From an uncultured Verrucomicrobia subdivision 3 bacterium (lineage in GTDB: Bacteria; Verrucomicrobiota; Verrucomicrobiia; Limisphaerales; UBA11358): 64,000 bases of DNA. The notes beneath the pieces are model-generated. The model did not search any database and had not been told where the DNA came from. It saw only the letters and a program-made list of their open reading frames with translations. The first letter of the stretch is position 1, and each line of letters starts with the position of its first letter. The DNA lies in contig CAIOIC010000018.1 of assembly GCA_903858275.1 (NCBI GenBank), forward strand, positions 49,143-113,142, in the 5' to 3' direction. Shown here one piece after another: positions 56,101 through 64,000 of this stretch. The position numbers were made by a program, and so were the translations under genes.

Positions 56101-56728
56101 GCGTCATCGAGTTCGCGCGGTGCGCGGCGATGATCTTGTCGTCGATCAGCGCGCGGATGACCGTGTCATCCAGCAGCTCGATCTTGGAGACTTCGTGCGA
56201 CGTGCGGAAGCCGTCGAAGAAATGGATGAAGGGCAGGCGCGAACGGAGCGTGGCCGCCTGCGAGATCAGCGCCATGTCCATCGTTTCCTGCACCGAGGCC
56301 GCGCCGAGCATGCCCCAGCCGGTGGAACGGCAGGCCATGATGTCGCTGTGATCGCCGAAGATGGAGAGCGCGTGCGTGGCCACCGTGCGGGCCGTGACGT
56401 GGAACACCGTCGGCAGCAGTTCGCCGGCGATCTTGAACATGTTCGGGATCATCAGCAGCAAGCCCTGCGACGCCGTGAACGTGGTGCTCATCGTGCCCGT
56501 CTGGAGCATGCCGTGGACCGCCGCCACCGCGCCGCCTTCGCTCTGCATTTCCACGATGGCCGGCTGGGTGTTCCAGATGTTTTTTTTGCCTTCGGAAGCC
56601 CACTGGTCGCACCATTCGGCGATGGGGGAGGACGGGGTGATGGGATAGATCGCCATCGTCTCGTTGACGCGGAAGGCGACGTAGGCGGCGGCCTCGCAGC
56701 CGTCAATGGTTTTGAATTTAATGGCCAT
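53120..56728 (-). CDS. nifJ: Pyruvate:ferredoxin (flavodoxin) oxidoreductase
   Basis: I start at ATG 56728 (MAIKFKTIDGCEAAAYVAFR); the track adds 20 residues. The 1202-residue single-chain enzyme turns pyruvate and CoA into acetyl-CoA, CO2 and reduced ferredoxin. The alpha region has AIYPITPSSPIAEW. Two [4Fe-4S] sites follow (CIQCLKCVAICPHA, CTGCTICVDVCPAKN). The beta region has GACSGCGETPY and the thiamine diphosphate site FGGDGWAYDIGYGGLDHV...TEVYSNTGGQ. It supplies acetyl-CoA to the ADP-forming synthetase nearby. Confidence 0.95.
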   Translation of the reverse strand: MAIKFKTIDGCEAAAYVAFRVNETMAIYPITPSSPIAEWCDQWASEGKKNIWNTQPAIVEMQSEGGAVAAVHGMLQTGTMSTTFTASQGLLLMIPNMFKIAGELLPTVFHVTARTVATHALSIFGDHSDIMACRSTGWGMLGAASVQETMDMALISQAATLRSRLPFIHFFDGFRTSHEVSKIELLDDTVIRALIDDKIIAAHRANSMTPDKPVLRGTAQNPDVFFQGREAANAFYSACPDIVQGVMDEFAKLTGRSYNLFDYVGAKDAERVVVLMGSGAEAAHEAVDHLVAKGEKIGILKVRLYRPFDGKRFIESLPATVKRITILDRTKEPGATGEPLYQDCVTALMEETAAGRSHLKTVPQMFTGRYGLSSKEFTPAMVKAVFDNLTIAAPKNHFTVGINDDVNHTSLTYDANFSTEPANVVRALFFGLGADGTVGANKNSIKIIGEETNNYAQGYFVYDSKKSGSMTVSHLRFGPQPIRSSYLITSSNFVACHLPVFLERYEMLRSLVNGGTFLLNTPQSKETIWATLPTPVQQTLLAKKAKFFVINATKVARESGMGGRINTIMQVCFFALSGVLPKDEAIAAIKNSIKKTYGKKGDEVVNMNLKAVDNTLANLHEVSVADNMVNGVGPLLPSITADAPEFVRNVLGKIAAGDGDDLPVSAFPNNGSFPTATAQYEKRNLALEIPVWDEKTCIQCLKCVAICPHATIRAKVYDEADLKGAPATFKSCDSRIPEFKGKKFTLQVAAEDCTGCTICVDVCPAKNKTEVKLKAINMRPQPPLRAAEHDNWNFFLGLPEVDRRKIKNGSLRQQQLLQPLFEFSGACSGCGETPYIKMLTQLFGDRMVVANATGCSSIYGGNLPTTPYATNKCGRGPTWANSLFEDNAEFGLGFRVSIDQQKHFAGKLLKKLAPQLGDDFVTAILNADQSDEAGIYDQRERVEALKKKLPALNTTESKLLIPLADQLVKKSVWIFGGDGWAYDIGYGGLDHVLASGHKVNVLVMDTEVYSNTGGQMSKATPRGAIAKFAAGGKPAGKKDLGLIAMSYGNIYVASVAMGAKDEHTLKAFIEAESYPGPSLIIAYSHCIAHGIALDQGIGARQQKLAVDSGQWLLYRYDPRRAERGENPLQLDSGAAKSKVADFMMSENRFKMLTKSKPEDAKKFFAQAQVDADRRWKFYQYMAQPTPKPAAVPTTTPQSSTEA

Positions 56729-57347
56729 AAAAATGTCGTTGATGGTTAATGGGCTTGAAACTCCGGCCGGATTGTCCGGCGCGGTCATTGCGGAGACAAT
56801 CTAGCCTCCCAAAAGTGGTGCGACTCACTCTTTTTTGCCAAAGGCGAAGCGTTGGTTGTAATCCGGCGGGGATTTGACCGGTCCAACCGTGGTGCGCTCA
56901 CATTCCCGTATCTTGCGACTGGTTTGCGACTAGTTATTCCGTTGCGCCGCCCTAAATCCGCAGCGCCCGCCCGGCCGGCGATGTCGGAAGCGGGCAGTTG
57001 GGAGTTGGGGGGAAAACCCATCTGCCATCTGCCAACTCCCATCTCCCCACCACCGTCCCCCATCGGCTCCTTCCGGTTGCAACAGTTGGGCGGCCAGCTT
57101 GCTGCGGGCGGCGCGGTATCAGATCAACGGCCGGTGGAGCTTGTTCTCCGGCTGGGTCAGGGCGGGGTCCTAGCGGACAGCCACCATGCCCCGCGCTTCA
57201 AGTCTCAAGCCGGATTTGCCTTGATGGAAATCCGCCTGTCCGCTTTTATAAGCCCATATTCCAAGGCGCAGATTGAATAATCAGCCGTGCAAATCCTCAT
57301 GCACGCTCTGCGCCATGATAACATTGTTGGTCGCAGGAAGAATGAAG
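56729..57347. other. Divergent intergenic region, about 620 bp, with repeat sequence
   Basis: The region contains TTGGGAGTTGG near 56999 facing CCAACTCCCA near 57032, with CATCTGCCATCTGCC between. This is typical of the dispersed low-complexity repeats in the window. The 142- and 92-residue frames here translate these repeats and are not convincing genes. Confidence 0.5.
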
Positions 57348-58301
57348 ATGAGATTATTCACAACTCTTACAGCAGGGATTCTGCTGGGGTGCGCTGCCTT
57401 TGGGCAAACAGCGGCGCCAGCCAAGCCGGATGAGCGGTCCTATCTTTTTGCCTCGTTTAGGGGCAACGGCGAGGATGGGCTTCATCTAGCCTACAGTCGT
57501 GACGGTCTGCAATGGACACCGCTCAAGGGGGACAAGTCGTTCCTGCCGCCAATGGTCGGGGGCAAACTCATGCGCGACCCTTGCCTCATCCAAGGACCGG
57601 ATGGGATATTCCACCTGGTCTGGACGACGAAGTGGGGTGACAAGGGATTTGGTATCGCTCACTCCGCCTACCTGATCCAATGGTCGACGCAGGAGATTGT
57701 TCCCGTCATGAAAAACGAGCCCACGGCCCGCAACTGCTGGGCGCCTGAAATCACCTGGGATCCAGATGGAAAACAGTATGCGATCTACTGGGCTACAACC
57801 TTCCCCGACAGGTTCACGGAGACCGCCAAGGATGGCGACGACGGGTGGAATCATCGGATATACTCTACGACGACCAAGGATTTTAAACTATTCACACCGA
57901 CCCGCCTCTTCTATGACCCCGGCTTCAATGTGATCGACTCCACTATCCTCCGCGCCCGCGATTGCTACGTCATGATCTCGAAGAATGAAACCCGGCATCC
58001 GCCCGCAAAGAACCTGCATCTGGCCACCAGCGACAAGGTCACCGGCCCATGGAGCAAGGCTACCGAACCCTTCTCGCCCAAGGACCTCTGGGTCGAAGGC
58101 GCTACCGCGCTCAAGATCGGGCAATTCTGGTATGTCTACTTCGATGCTTACGCGACGCACCGATATGGAGCCATGCGAACCACGGATTTCAAGACGTGGG
58201 AGGATGTCTCAGACAAACTAGCTGTGCCGAAGGGGATGCGACACGGAACGGTCCTTGCCGTAAAAAACGATATTCTGGACAGATTGCTGAAGCAGGAATA
58301 G
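57348..58301 (+). CDS. Secreted GH43-like five-bladed propeller glycosidase
   Basis: The ATG at 57348 (MRLFTTLTAGILLGCAAFGQ) follows AGGAAG at a good distance and gives 317 residues with a signal peptide. The mature protein has the GH43-like repeat pattern: RDPCLIQGPDGIFHLVWTT with the Asp base, NCWAPEITWDPDGKQYAIYW, and VEGATALKIGQFWYVYFDAY with the Glu acid. The substrate is probably an arabinan, xylan or galactan oligosaccharide, not determinable here. The gene stands alone between the PFOR gene and the acyl-CoA synthetase gene. Confidence 0.8.
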   Translation: MRLFTTLTAGILLGCAAFGQTAAPAKPDERSYLFASFRGNGEDGLHLAYSRDGLQWTPLKGDKSFLPPMVGGKLMRDPCLIQGPDGIFHLVWTTKWGDKGFGIAHSAYLIQWSTQEIVPVMKNEPTARNCWAPEITWDPDGKQYAIYWATTFPDRFTETAKDGDDGWNHRIYSTTTKDFKLFTPTRLFYDPGFNVIDSTILRARDCYVMISKNETRHPPAKNLHLATSDKVTGPWSKATEPFSPKDLWVEGATALKIGQFWYVYFDAYATHRYGAMRTTDFKTWEDVSDKLAVPKGMRHGTVLAVKNDILDRLLKQE

Positions 58302-58374
58302 CGGCCAACATTTCTCGAGCCTCGGCGTTCGGGCACTCCCGCCTACTTCTTCGAGGAGGGATTGTCTGGAAAAA

Positions 58375-58401
58375 ACAAAACCCGCGACGCAAGGTCGCGG
58401 G
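58375..58401 (-). terminator. Rho-independent terminator after the acyl-CoA synthetase gene
   Basis: CCCGCGAC (58381-58388) pairs with GTCGCGGG (58394-58401). On the minus strand the stem is followed by TTTTGTTTTTT. It serves the leftward gene at 58431 and may also stop the rightward GH43-like transcript. Confidence 0.85.
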
Positions 58402-58430
58402 CTTTGGTGGGTTCAGATGGGTTCGCCGGC

Positions 58431-61184
58431 TCAGTAGGTGAAGCTGGCGTTGAAGATGTTGCTTTCGGAGTCGTGGACGACTTTGAATCCGGTCTTGCGG
58501 CAGATGTGCTGCATGGCGTGGTTCTCCGCGAGGATCTGGCCGGAGATCTTCGCGAGCTTCTCCACCCGGCCGATTTCGATGAGCCGGCGGAGCAGTTCGC
58601 TGCCGAGGCCCTGATCATGCCAGTGGTCGTTGACGAGCACGGCGAATTCCGCCTCATTGCGGCCGTGCTGCTTGCTCAGGCGGCCCACGCCGAGGATTTT
58701 CTTCTCCTCGCCCTTGGGGGCTTTCAATTCCGCGACGAGCGCGATTTCGCGGTCGTAATCGTTGAAGCAGATGCGCTGGAGCCGCTCGTGCGTGATGCGC
58801 TGCGACAGTTTCAGCGCGCTGAAGTAGCGGTTGTAAACGCTCTCTTCGGACAGCGTTTCGTGGAACTTCACCATCATCGGCTCGTCTTCGGGCTTGATGG
58901 GGCGGATGAAGAGCGGCGCCTTGTTCTTCAATTTCCACGGCGTGGCGTATTGGTTCGGATACGGGCGGATGGCGGATTTGGGCAGCTGGTCTTCCGGCGT
59001 GTTCAGCGGATGCAGCACCACGCGGCCGTCGAGCGCAAAGATGCGTTCGGCGGAGACGAGCAGTGGATTGATGTCGATTTCCGCGATCCACGGCTGTTCG
59101 ACGACGAGTTGGCTGAAGCGCACGAGCAACTGCTCAACGGCGGCGAGGTTGGTCGCCTTGCGGCCGCGCACGCCCTTGAGCGCGGTGTAGATCTTGGTGC
59201 GCTCCATCATGCGGCGCGCGAGCGTGGCGTTGAGCGGCGGCAGGCCGAGCGCGCGGTCCTTGAACACTTCCACCAGCTGGCCGCCGGTGCCGAAGAGCAG
59301 CACGGGTCCGAACTGCGGGTCCAAGCTGCTGCCGATGATGATTTCATAGCCGTCCAGCTTGATCATCGGCTGCACGGTGACGCCCTGGAAATGTTCCTTG
59401 CCGGCTTTCTTGGCGCAGGAGCTTTCGATGGACTTGTAGGCCTGGCGCACGGCGGAGGCGGTGCGGAGATTCAATTGCACGCCGCCGACGTCGGTCTTGT
59501 GCGTGATGGTTTCGGAGTGGAGCTTCAGCACCACGGGGAAGCCGAGGCGCGCGGCCTGCTTGACGGCGTCGCTCTCGGTGGTGGCGATGTGCGTCTCGAC
59601 CGTCGGGATGCCGTAGGCGGCGAGGAGCTTCTTGGATTCAAATTCCGTGAGCAGCGTGCGGCCGGATTTGCGGACTTCGTTGATGATGGCTGAGGCTTTT
59701 TCCCGGTCGATTTCGCCGCGTTCATCATCGGGTGCCGCCGCCGGGGTTTCATAAAGTTGGCGGAGATTTTCGCTGGAGTGCCACATGTAGTAGAACGCCT
59801 TGGCGGCGCGGTCGGGATACTTGAACGTCGGGATGTTCGCGGCGTTCAGAATGTCTTCGCCCTTGGCGACGATGTCCGCGCCCATCCAACTCGCGATGAC
59901 GGGCTTGTTGGGGATGTGCGCGTAGGCCTTGAGACATTCGGCCGTGGCGGTCGGGTCGGTCATCGCTTGCGGGGTGAGGATGACGAGCATGCCGTCGGTG
60001 TTGGGATCTTTGGCGGCGATTTCCAGCGACTTGGCGTAGAGCTCCGGCTTGGCGTCGCCGATGATGTCCACGGGATTGTTGTGGCTCCAGGTGGGCGGCA
60101 AAATTTTGTTGAAGGCTTCCATGGTTTCCGCCGAAAGCTCGGCGAGTTGCGCGCCGCTGCCGATGAGCATGTCGGTGGCGATGACGCTGGGGCCGCCGGC
60201 GTTGGTCACGATGGTCAGGCGCGGGCCTTTCGGGCGCGGCTGTTTGGCGAGCACTTCCGCCATGTCGAAAAGTTCGGAGATGGAATCCACGCGCAAGACG
60301 CCGACGCGTTGGAAGGCGGCCTGCAGCACTTCATCGCTGCCGGTGAGCGAGCCGGTGTGGGACGCGGCGGCTTTGGCGGCGGCTTCGGTGCGGCCGGGCT
60401 TGATGACAATGATGGGCTTGGTCAAAGCCACTTCGCGCGCGGCGGAGAGGAAGGAGCGCGCGTCGCCGATGCTCTCCATGTAGATGACGATGCTCTTCGT
60501 GGCCGGATCGTCGCCGAGGTGGGAGATCAAATCGCCCCAGCCGACATCCAGCATGGAGCCGAGCGAGACGAAGGCGCTGAAGCCGACGTTCTCTTTCAAG
60601 CTCCAGTCGAGAATCGCTGTGCAGAGGGCGCCGCTCTGGCTGATGAAACCGACGCTGCCGGGCTTCGCCATGTCGGCGGCGAAGGTGGCGTTGAATTTTG
60701 AGCCGGGAACCATGACGCCCAAACAGTTCGGTCCGACGATACGGATGCCGGCCTTGGTCGCTTCTTCGAGAACCTGGCGTTCCAATTCCACGCCCACGGG
60801 TCCGATTTCTTTGAAGCCGGCGGAAATGATGATGACGCCCTTGACGCCTTTGGCCCCGCAATCCTTGATGATGGCCGGCACGGTGGCGGGCGGCGTGATG
60901 ATGACGGCGAGGTCGGGCGTTTGTGGCACGGCGGTGATGCTCGTGTAGGCCGGGAGACCGAGGACCGTCGGGCGCTTGGGATTCACCGGGTAAATCGGAC
61001 CGGCGAAACCGCCCTTGATCAGGTTGTCCAAGATGGTGCGCCCCACGCTGCCGAGGGTTTCCGTCGCGCCGATGACCGCCACGGACTTGGGCGAGAAAAT
61101 CGGGTCGAGCGGACGCCGGGTGGTGTGGTGCAGGATGTCGTGGGCGGATTCCAGCTTTTGAGGAGTGGTTGAAATAGGATTCAT
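58431..61184 (-). CDS. ADP-forming acetyl-CoA synthetase fused to a GNAT acetyltransferase domain
   Basis: The 917-residue protein has four parts: CoA-binding ([20 protein letters not shown]), succinyl-CoA-ligase-like domains with phospho-His in [15 protein letters not shown], an ATP-grasp domain ([40 protein letters not shown]) and a C-terminal GNAT domain ([34 protein letters not shown]). The His is intact, so acetate and ATP production from acetyl-CoA is plausible. The architecture also matches PatZ-type protein lysine acetyltransferases, whose synthetase part is inactive in enterobacteria. Placement near PFOR favours a catalytic role in fermentation. Confidence 0.9.
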   Translation of the reverse strand: MNPISTTPQKLESAHDILHHTTRRPLDPIFSPKSVAVIGATETLGSVGRTILDNLIKGGFAGPIYPVNPKRPTVLGLPAYTSITAVPQTPDLAVIITPPATVPAIIKDCGAKGVKGVIIISAGFKEIGPVGVELERQVLEEATKAGIRIVGPNCLGVMVPGSKFNATFAADMAKPGSVGFISQSGALCTAILDWSLKENVGFSAFVSLGSMLDVGWGDLISHLGDDPATKSIVIYMESIGDARSFLSAAREVALTKPIIVIKPGRTEAAAKAAASHTGSLTGSDEVLQAAFQRVGVLRVDSISELFDMAEVLAKQPRPKGPRLTIVTNAGGPSVIATDMLIGSGAQLAELSAETMEAFNKILPPTWSHNNPVDIIGDAKPELYAKSLEIAAKDPNTDGMLVILTPQAMTDPTATAECLKAYAHIPNKPVIASWMGADIVAKGEDILNAANIPTFKYPDRAAKAFYYMWHSSENLRQLYETPAAAPDDERGEIDREKASAIINEVRKSGRTLLTEFESKKLLAAYGIPTVETHIATTESDAVKQAARLGFPVVLKLHSETITHKTDVGGVQLNLRTASAVRQAYKSIESSCAKKAGKEHFQGVTVQPMIKLDGYEIIIGSSLDPQFGPVLLFGTGGQLVEVFKDRALGLPPLNATLARRMMERTKIYTALKGVRGRKATNLAAVEQLLVRFSQLVVEQPWIAEIDINPLLVSAERIFALDGRVVLHPLNTPEDQLPKSAIRPYPNQYATPWKLKNKAPLFIRPIKPEDEPMMVKFHETLSEESVYNRYFSALKLSQRITHERLQRICFNDYDREIALVAELKAPKGEEKKILGVGRLSKQHGRNEAEFAVLVNDHWHDQGLGSELLRRLIEIGRVEKLAKISGQILAENHAMQHICRKTGFKVVHDSESNIFNASFTY

Positions 61185-61522
61185 TATAATATTGGCTTAA
61201 ATATTTCGTTCGACTTTAAGAAAATGGCAGTAGCTGAAGCATCAAACTTCTCCGCATTTGGCAAATCATCACCTGATATTGTGATTTTGCCGACAAACCA
61301 TTGCTCTACCGAGTCGCTGAAAATGTCCTGCAGTTATGAGTTTTGGGCTTGAGAATCCACCCAACGCACGGCGTGGCCACCAATTCTGGGGTGGTTTTCA
61401 AGTGCAGCTTGTGTTTGATATTGGCACGGAGCACTTCCGCGGTCTTGACGCTTAATCGGCAATGCCAATTGCAGAATCGAAACGACTCCCGCTATTGCTG
61501 GGGCTTGGCCTGAATGCGCTGG
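61185..61522. other. Intergenic region, 338 bp
   Basis: It lies between two leftward genes: downstream of the AraC-type gene and upstream of the acyl-CoA synthetase gene, for which it should hold the promoter. I see no clear promoter boxes, hairpin or small gene. Confidence 0.4.
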
Positions 61523-62500
61523 CTAGTGTGCCAGCAACTGGGCGCGGTAGTCAGTGGGGGACTGGCCAAGAATCTTTTTGAACACGCGGTTGAAATGAGT
61601 GAGCGACTGGAATCCAACTTCAAAGGCAATCTCACTGACGCGCAGGTTGGGGTTGAGCAGCAGATTTTTTGATTTCTCAATCCGCACCCGGGCGACGTAA
61701 TCGGTGAAATTGATGCCGGTGACTTTTTTAAACATTTTGCAGAAGTAATAGCTGCTCATGTTGATGGACTTGGCCACCTGTCCCAGCGACAATTCCTCGG
61801 TCTGGTGTTCGTGGATGTAGGCGCGCGCTTTGGTGATGGCGGGCGGCTCCGAGTTTTCCTGCTGGATGAAGACCTGATTGCTCAGCATTGCCAGATGCTG
61901 GGCAAAAATGGTTAGGAGTTTGATGGCGGAATCGTGTTCTTTTTGGGAAATGACCTTGCCGGAAAAGTAGGCGTTACGCAAAGTTTCCCGGTCGACTTCC
62001 AGTCCCCATTTGGCCGTCAATTTGACGACTTTTTCAAACTGGGCGGCGGTCGGTTTTTTACGGAACACCTGGCCGATTTGCAGGAAGCCTACCAGCCGGT
62101 CGCTCATGCGCACCGGCACGGCGCTGTCGCTCAAGCCTACGGGACAGGTCACCGTCTCCGGTTCGTTTGTCGCCTGTTGGCACAGGTGTTCCTGCACCTG
62201 CAGGCAGGCGGCGCAGGCGCGGCTTTTTTTGGAGATCAGGGAGCAGAAGGCGTTCTCGTTGCGCTTGCCATGATGCGGTAGTTGCCAGGTCTCAATCGGC
62301 TGCAAAGCGACCGGAAGACCGGTTAAATCGCTGAAGGCGCGTTCGTAATCACGATAGATGCGCGAGTTGGTTAATGCGTCAACTAATGCGCGGTTGCCAA
62401 GGGCGTTGTCTTCGGGGGCGGCGGTGGTAAAATTACGGGGCTGGGAATTTTCGAGTTTACCGCTTGGCGTATCGTTTGATTTTGCAAATATTGTTTGCAT
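61523..62500 (-). CDS. AraC-family regulator with PocR-type sensor domain
   Basis: The 325-residue protein has an N-terminal PocR-like domain with conserved Cys and His (FCSLISKKSRACAACLQVQEHLC, ETVTCPVGLSDSAVPV) and a C-terminal pair of AraC helix-turn-helices (LSLGQVAKSINMSSYYFCKM, VSEIAFEVGFQSLTHFNRVF). PocR domains sense small hydrocarbon derivatives or redox state, often through Cys. Its targets are unknown; the acyl-CoA synthetase gene lies downstream in the same direction and is one candidate. Confidence 0.9.
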   Translation of the reverse strand: MQTIFAKSNDTPSGKLENSQPRNFTTAAPEDNALGNRALVDALTNSRIYRDYERAFSDLTGLPVALQPIETWQLPHHGKRNENAFCSLISKKSRACAACLQVQEHLCQQATNEPETVTCPVGLSDSAVPVRMSDRLVGFLQIGQVFRKKPTAAQFEKVVKLTAKWGLEVDRETLRNAYFSGKVISQKEHDSAIKLLTIFAQHLAMLSNQVFIQQENSEPPAITKARAYIHEHQTEELSLGQVAKSINMSSYYFCKMFKKVTGINFTDYVARVRIEKSKNLLLNPNLRVSEIAFEVGFQSLTHFNRVFKKILGQSPTDYRAQLLAH

Positions 62501-63177
62501 GTGAGCAAATTAAGCTAACAGTAAGTTGCATGCAATTTTTTTTATGCGCTAGTTGTGGTTACATGGGGTGATTTTTTAGTGGCATAAGAGAAACGCTTGC
62601 TTTTGTTTTTGCCGTATAGGTTTTCATGCTTTTCTGTTTTTGAATGGACTTTTGTGTGCGAGCAAAAGTGGACGGGTTTAAAGAATGGAACAGGGAGAAG
62701 ATGGATGGGTTTGTTATTTTAGTTTGGGGCATGTTGCAGACAATGGTTACCGCCGTCTGGACGGAGCCAGCGAATGATGGGGGAGCGTGGCGGGGCATTG
62801 ATGGGATGCGCCGTCGGTGCTGGTGCGTGTGGCGTCGCGGCATCCCGAAGTGGTTTTGGAAGAAGCAATGGCGTGAGGCGGAAAACTTCACTGCGGGGCT
62901 TGTGATGTCCGGCAGAGGGTAAGGAATCTATTTTCAGGCCGACCCGTCCCTGCGGGGTGCCATGGTTGGGCCGATTCCGTGTAGCAACGCAGGCAAATAC
63001 GGAGACAGGTTTCGAACACCTTTCCCCGCTTCGCGGCCTTTGTGCAACAATCCCGATTTGATGAACCTTCCGCAAATTCGACACAGGATGCCCGGTTCTT
63101 CGCTGTATCTTGCGGGATTGTTGATGATGGGCGAAGAAAACTTTGTGTCTTGGTGCCTTGGCGGTTATTTTTCGCAG
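62501..63177. other. Intergenic region, about 680 bp, with a dispersed repeat copy
   Basis: The first 150 bp should hold the AraC-type gene's promoter. Several overlapping frames on both strands (up to 121 codons) lack family features. CTTGGTGCCTTGGCGGTTA at 63149-63167 is the inverse of a repeat at 30429-30447. No gene is convincing. Confidence 0.45.
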
Positions 63178-63888
63178 ATGGACATCGCCGAAAATTTGAA
63201 TTCAATCCGGCAGCGGATTGCCGCCGCGTGCGCGCGGGCGCATCGCCATCCGGATGCCGTCACGCTGCTGGCCGTTTCCAAGTCGCACCCGCCGGAAACC
63301 ATCCGCGCGGCGGTGGAAGGCGGGCAAATCCTTTTCGGCGAGAACAAAATCCAGGAGGCTAAGGCAAAAATCCCGCTCTGCCCCGGCAAGGCGCGCTGGC
63401 AGTTCATCGGCCACCTGCAATCGAACAAGGTCCGCGACGCGGTGGCGCTGTTCGAATTGATCCAAGGCGTGGACAGCCTGGCCATCGCCAGCGAGATTTC
63501 CAAGCGCGCCGAGCAGGCGGGCAAAACGATGCCGATTTTGCTCGAAGTGAATGTCGCGGGCGAAGGCAGCAAGTTTGGCTATGCGCCGGAACGATTGCTG
63601 GCGGAACTGAACGCGCTGAACGCGCTTCCGCGCCTCGAGATCCGGGGGTTGATGGCGATTCCGCCGTATGCGCCGGAGGCGGAGAAATCGCGTCCGTATT
63701 TTCAAAAGCTGCGCGAACTGAAAACCCAGGCTGAACAGGCGCTGGGCGCGCCGTTGCCGGAGTTGAGCATGGGCATGAGCGGCGATTTTGAAATCGCCAT
63801 CGAGGAAGGCGCGACGATGGTGCGCGTGGGAACGGCCTTGTTCGGCGAGCGTTTAAGCCGGATCCAGCAAGGCGGCGGAGTAAATTAA
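63178..63888 (+). CDS. yggS: YggS/PLPBP family pyridoxal-phosphate-binding protein
   Basis: From ATG 63178 (MDIAENLNSIRQRIAAACAR) the protein has 236 residues; the 72 extra residues in the track come from repeat-containing leader. The PLP Lys lies in VTLLAVSKSHP. Other landmarks are FGENKIQEAKAKI, WQFIGHLQSNKVRD, LLEVNVAGEGSKFGY and LSMGMSGDFEIAIEEGATMVRVG. YggS proteins keep PLP and amino-acid pools in balance and are not known to have enzyme activity. Confidence 0.94.
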   Translation: MDIAENLNSIRQRIAAACARAHRHPDAVTLLAVSKSHPPETIRAAVEGGQILFGENKIQEAKAKIPLCPGKARWQFIGHLQSNKVRDAVALFELIQGVDSLAIASEISKRAEQAGKTMPILLEVNVAGEGSKFGYAPERLLAELNALNALPRLEIRGLMAIPPYAPEAEKSRPYFQKLRELKTQAEQALGAPLPELSMGMSGDFEIAIEEGATMVRVGTALFGERLSRIQQGGGVN

Positions 63889-63923
63889 ATCGCAATCCCG
63901 GAGATTTGAATTAAATTGCCTCG

Positions 63924-64000
63924 ATGACTCCGGAGACTTTCAAGCGTGAGATTGGCGCGGCCGTAAAGAATTACGACCGCTACGTCATCTGCCTGGGAAA
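63924..64000 (+). CDS. Unidentified gene, N-terminal 25 codons (cut by window edge)
   Basis: An ATG at 63924, 35 bases after yggS, opens a frame MTPETFKREIGAAVKNYDRY... that runs to the window end. The composition is protein-like and the spacing fits a continued operon with yggS. The product cannot be named from 25 residues. Confidence 0.5.
   Translation, partial: MTPETFKREIGAAVKNYDRYVICLG

Noticed and set aside
54284-56749. 821-residue rightward ORF opposite the PFOR gene
   Set aside because: It is a His/Arg/Ala-rich antisense shadow of the highly conserved nifJ gene, a known effect of GC-rich codon use.
56852-57280. 142- and 92-residue ORFs between nifJ and the GH43-like gene
   Set aside because: They translate repetitive intergenic DNA (CATCTGCCATCTGCC, GGGAGTTGG) and end before the real signal-peptide start at 57348.
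62559-63084. 110- and 121-residue leftward ORFs upstream of yggS
   Set aside because: Overlapping frames in non-coding DNA with repeat copies; no recognisable protein features.

Overview
The window looks like a contig from a Verrucomicrobiota bacterium, probably a Pedosphaera/Limisphaera-type soil or sediment lineage. This is inferred from gene content and sequence style: a Reg_prop/Y_Y_Y sensor kinase, a long IspG, a GH95 fucosidase, a secreted protein with the WWTP...YPW...GQTNF signature, weak Shine-Dalgarno sequences, and short repeat-derived peptides inside conserved proteins. No rRNA gene or taxonomic marker set is present, so the assignment is tentative.

Bases 1 to about 18,900 are accessory DNA. 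The left edge cuts a secreted protein gene. A Deg/HtrA-like protease and a small XRE regulator follow, and two near-identical palindromes mark the likely operators of the regulator. Next come three zinc-ribbon membrane genes, one carrying a formylglycine-generating-enzyme-like domain. From 14.9 kb back to 5.6 kb a leftward gene train encodes an OB-fold-like protein, two RepA-type ATPases, a 505-residue protein with apparent family A/single-subunit polymerase palm motifs, a divergent reverse transcriptase and several small proteins. I read this as the replication core of an undescribed mobile element. A rightward operon (ECF sigma factor, small basic protein, PadR-like regulator, two envelope proteins) and an excisionase-like gene complete it. 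Seven GGGTGA motifs and the 5' half of a tRNA-Ala(CGC) gene broken at the anticodon loop mark its probable right boundary near 18,875.

From 19 kb to 40 kb the DNA is ordinary chromosome: a sensor kinase/response regulator pair, an acyltransferase, the cdsA-dxr-rseP-ispG block (interrupted by a GxxExxY gene inside long inverted repeats), a hybrid sensor kinase, accD, comF, a GH95 fucosidase and a proton-pumping pyrophosphatase.

From 40.7 kb to 51 kb lies a complete bidirectional NAD-linked [NiFe]-hydrogenase operon (hoxEFUYH-hoxW-hypF-hypC-hypD-hypE) that lacks hypA and hypB, followed by a radical SAM gene. From 52 kb to 61 kb are a dihydroorotate dehydrogenase-like protein, pyruvate:ferredoxin oxidoreductase, a GH43-like protein and a fused ADP-forming acyl-CoA synthetase/GNAT protein. 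Together these describe fermentation: pyruvate to acetyl-CoA and reduced ferredoxin, acetyl-CoA to acetate plus ATP, H2 release from NAD(P)H, and energy saved from pyrophosphate. A PocR/AraC regulator, a YggS protein and the start of one more gene close the window.
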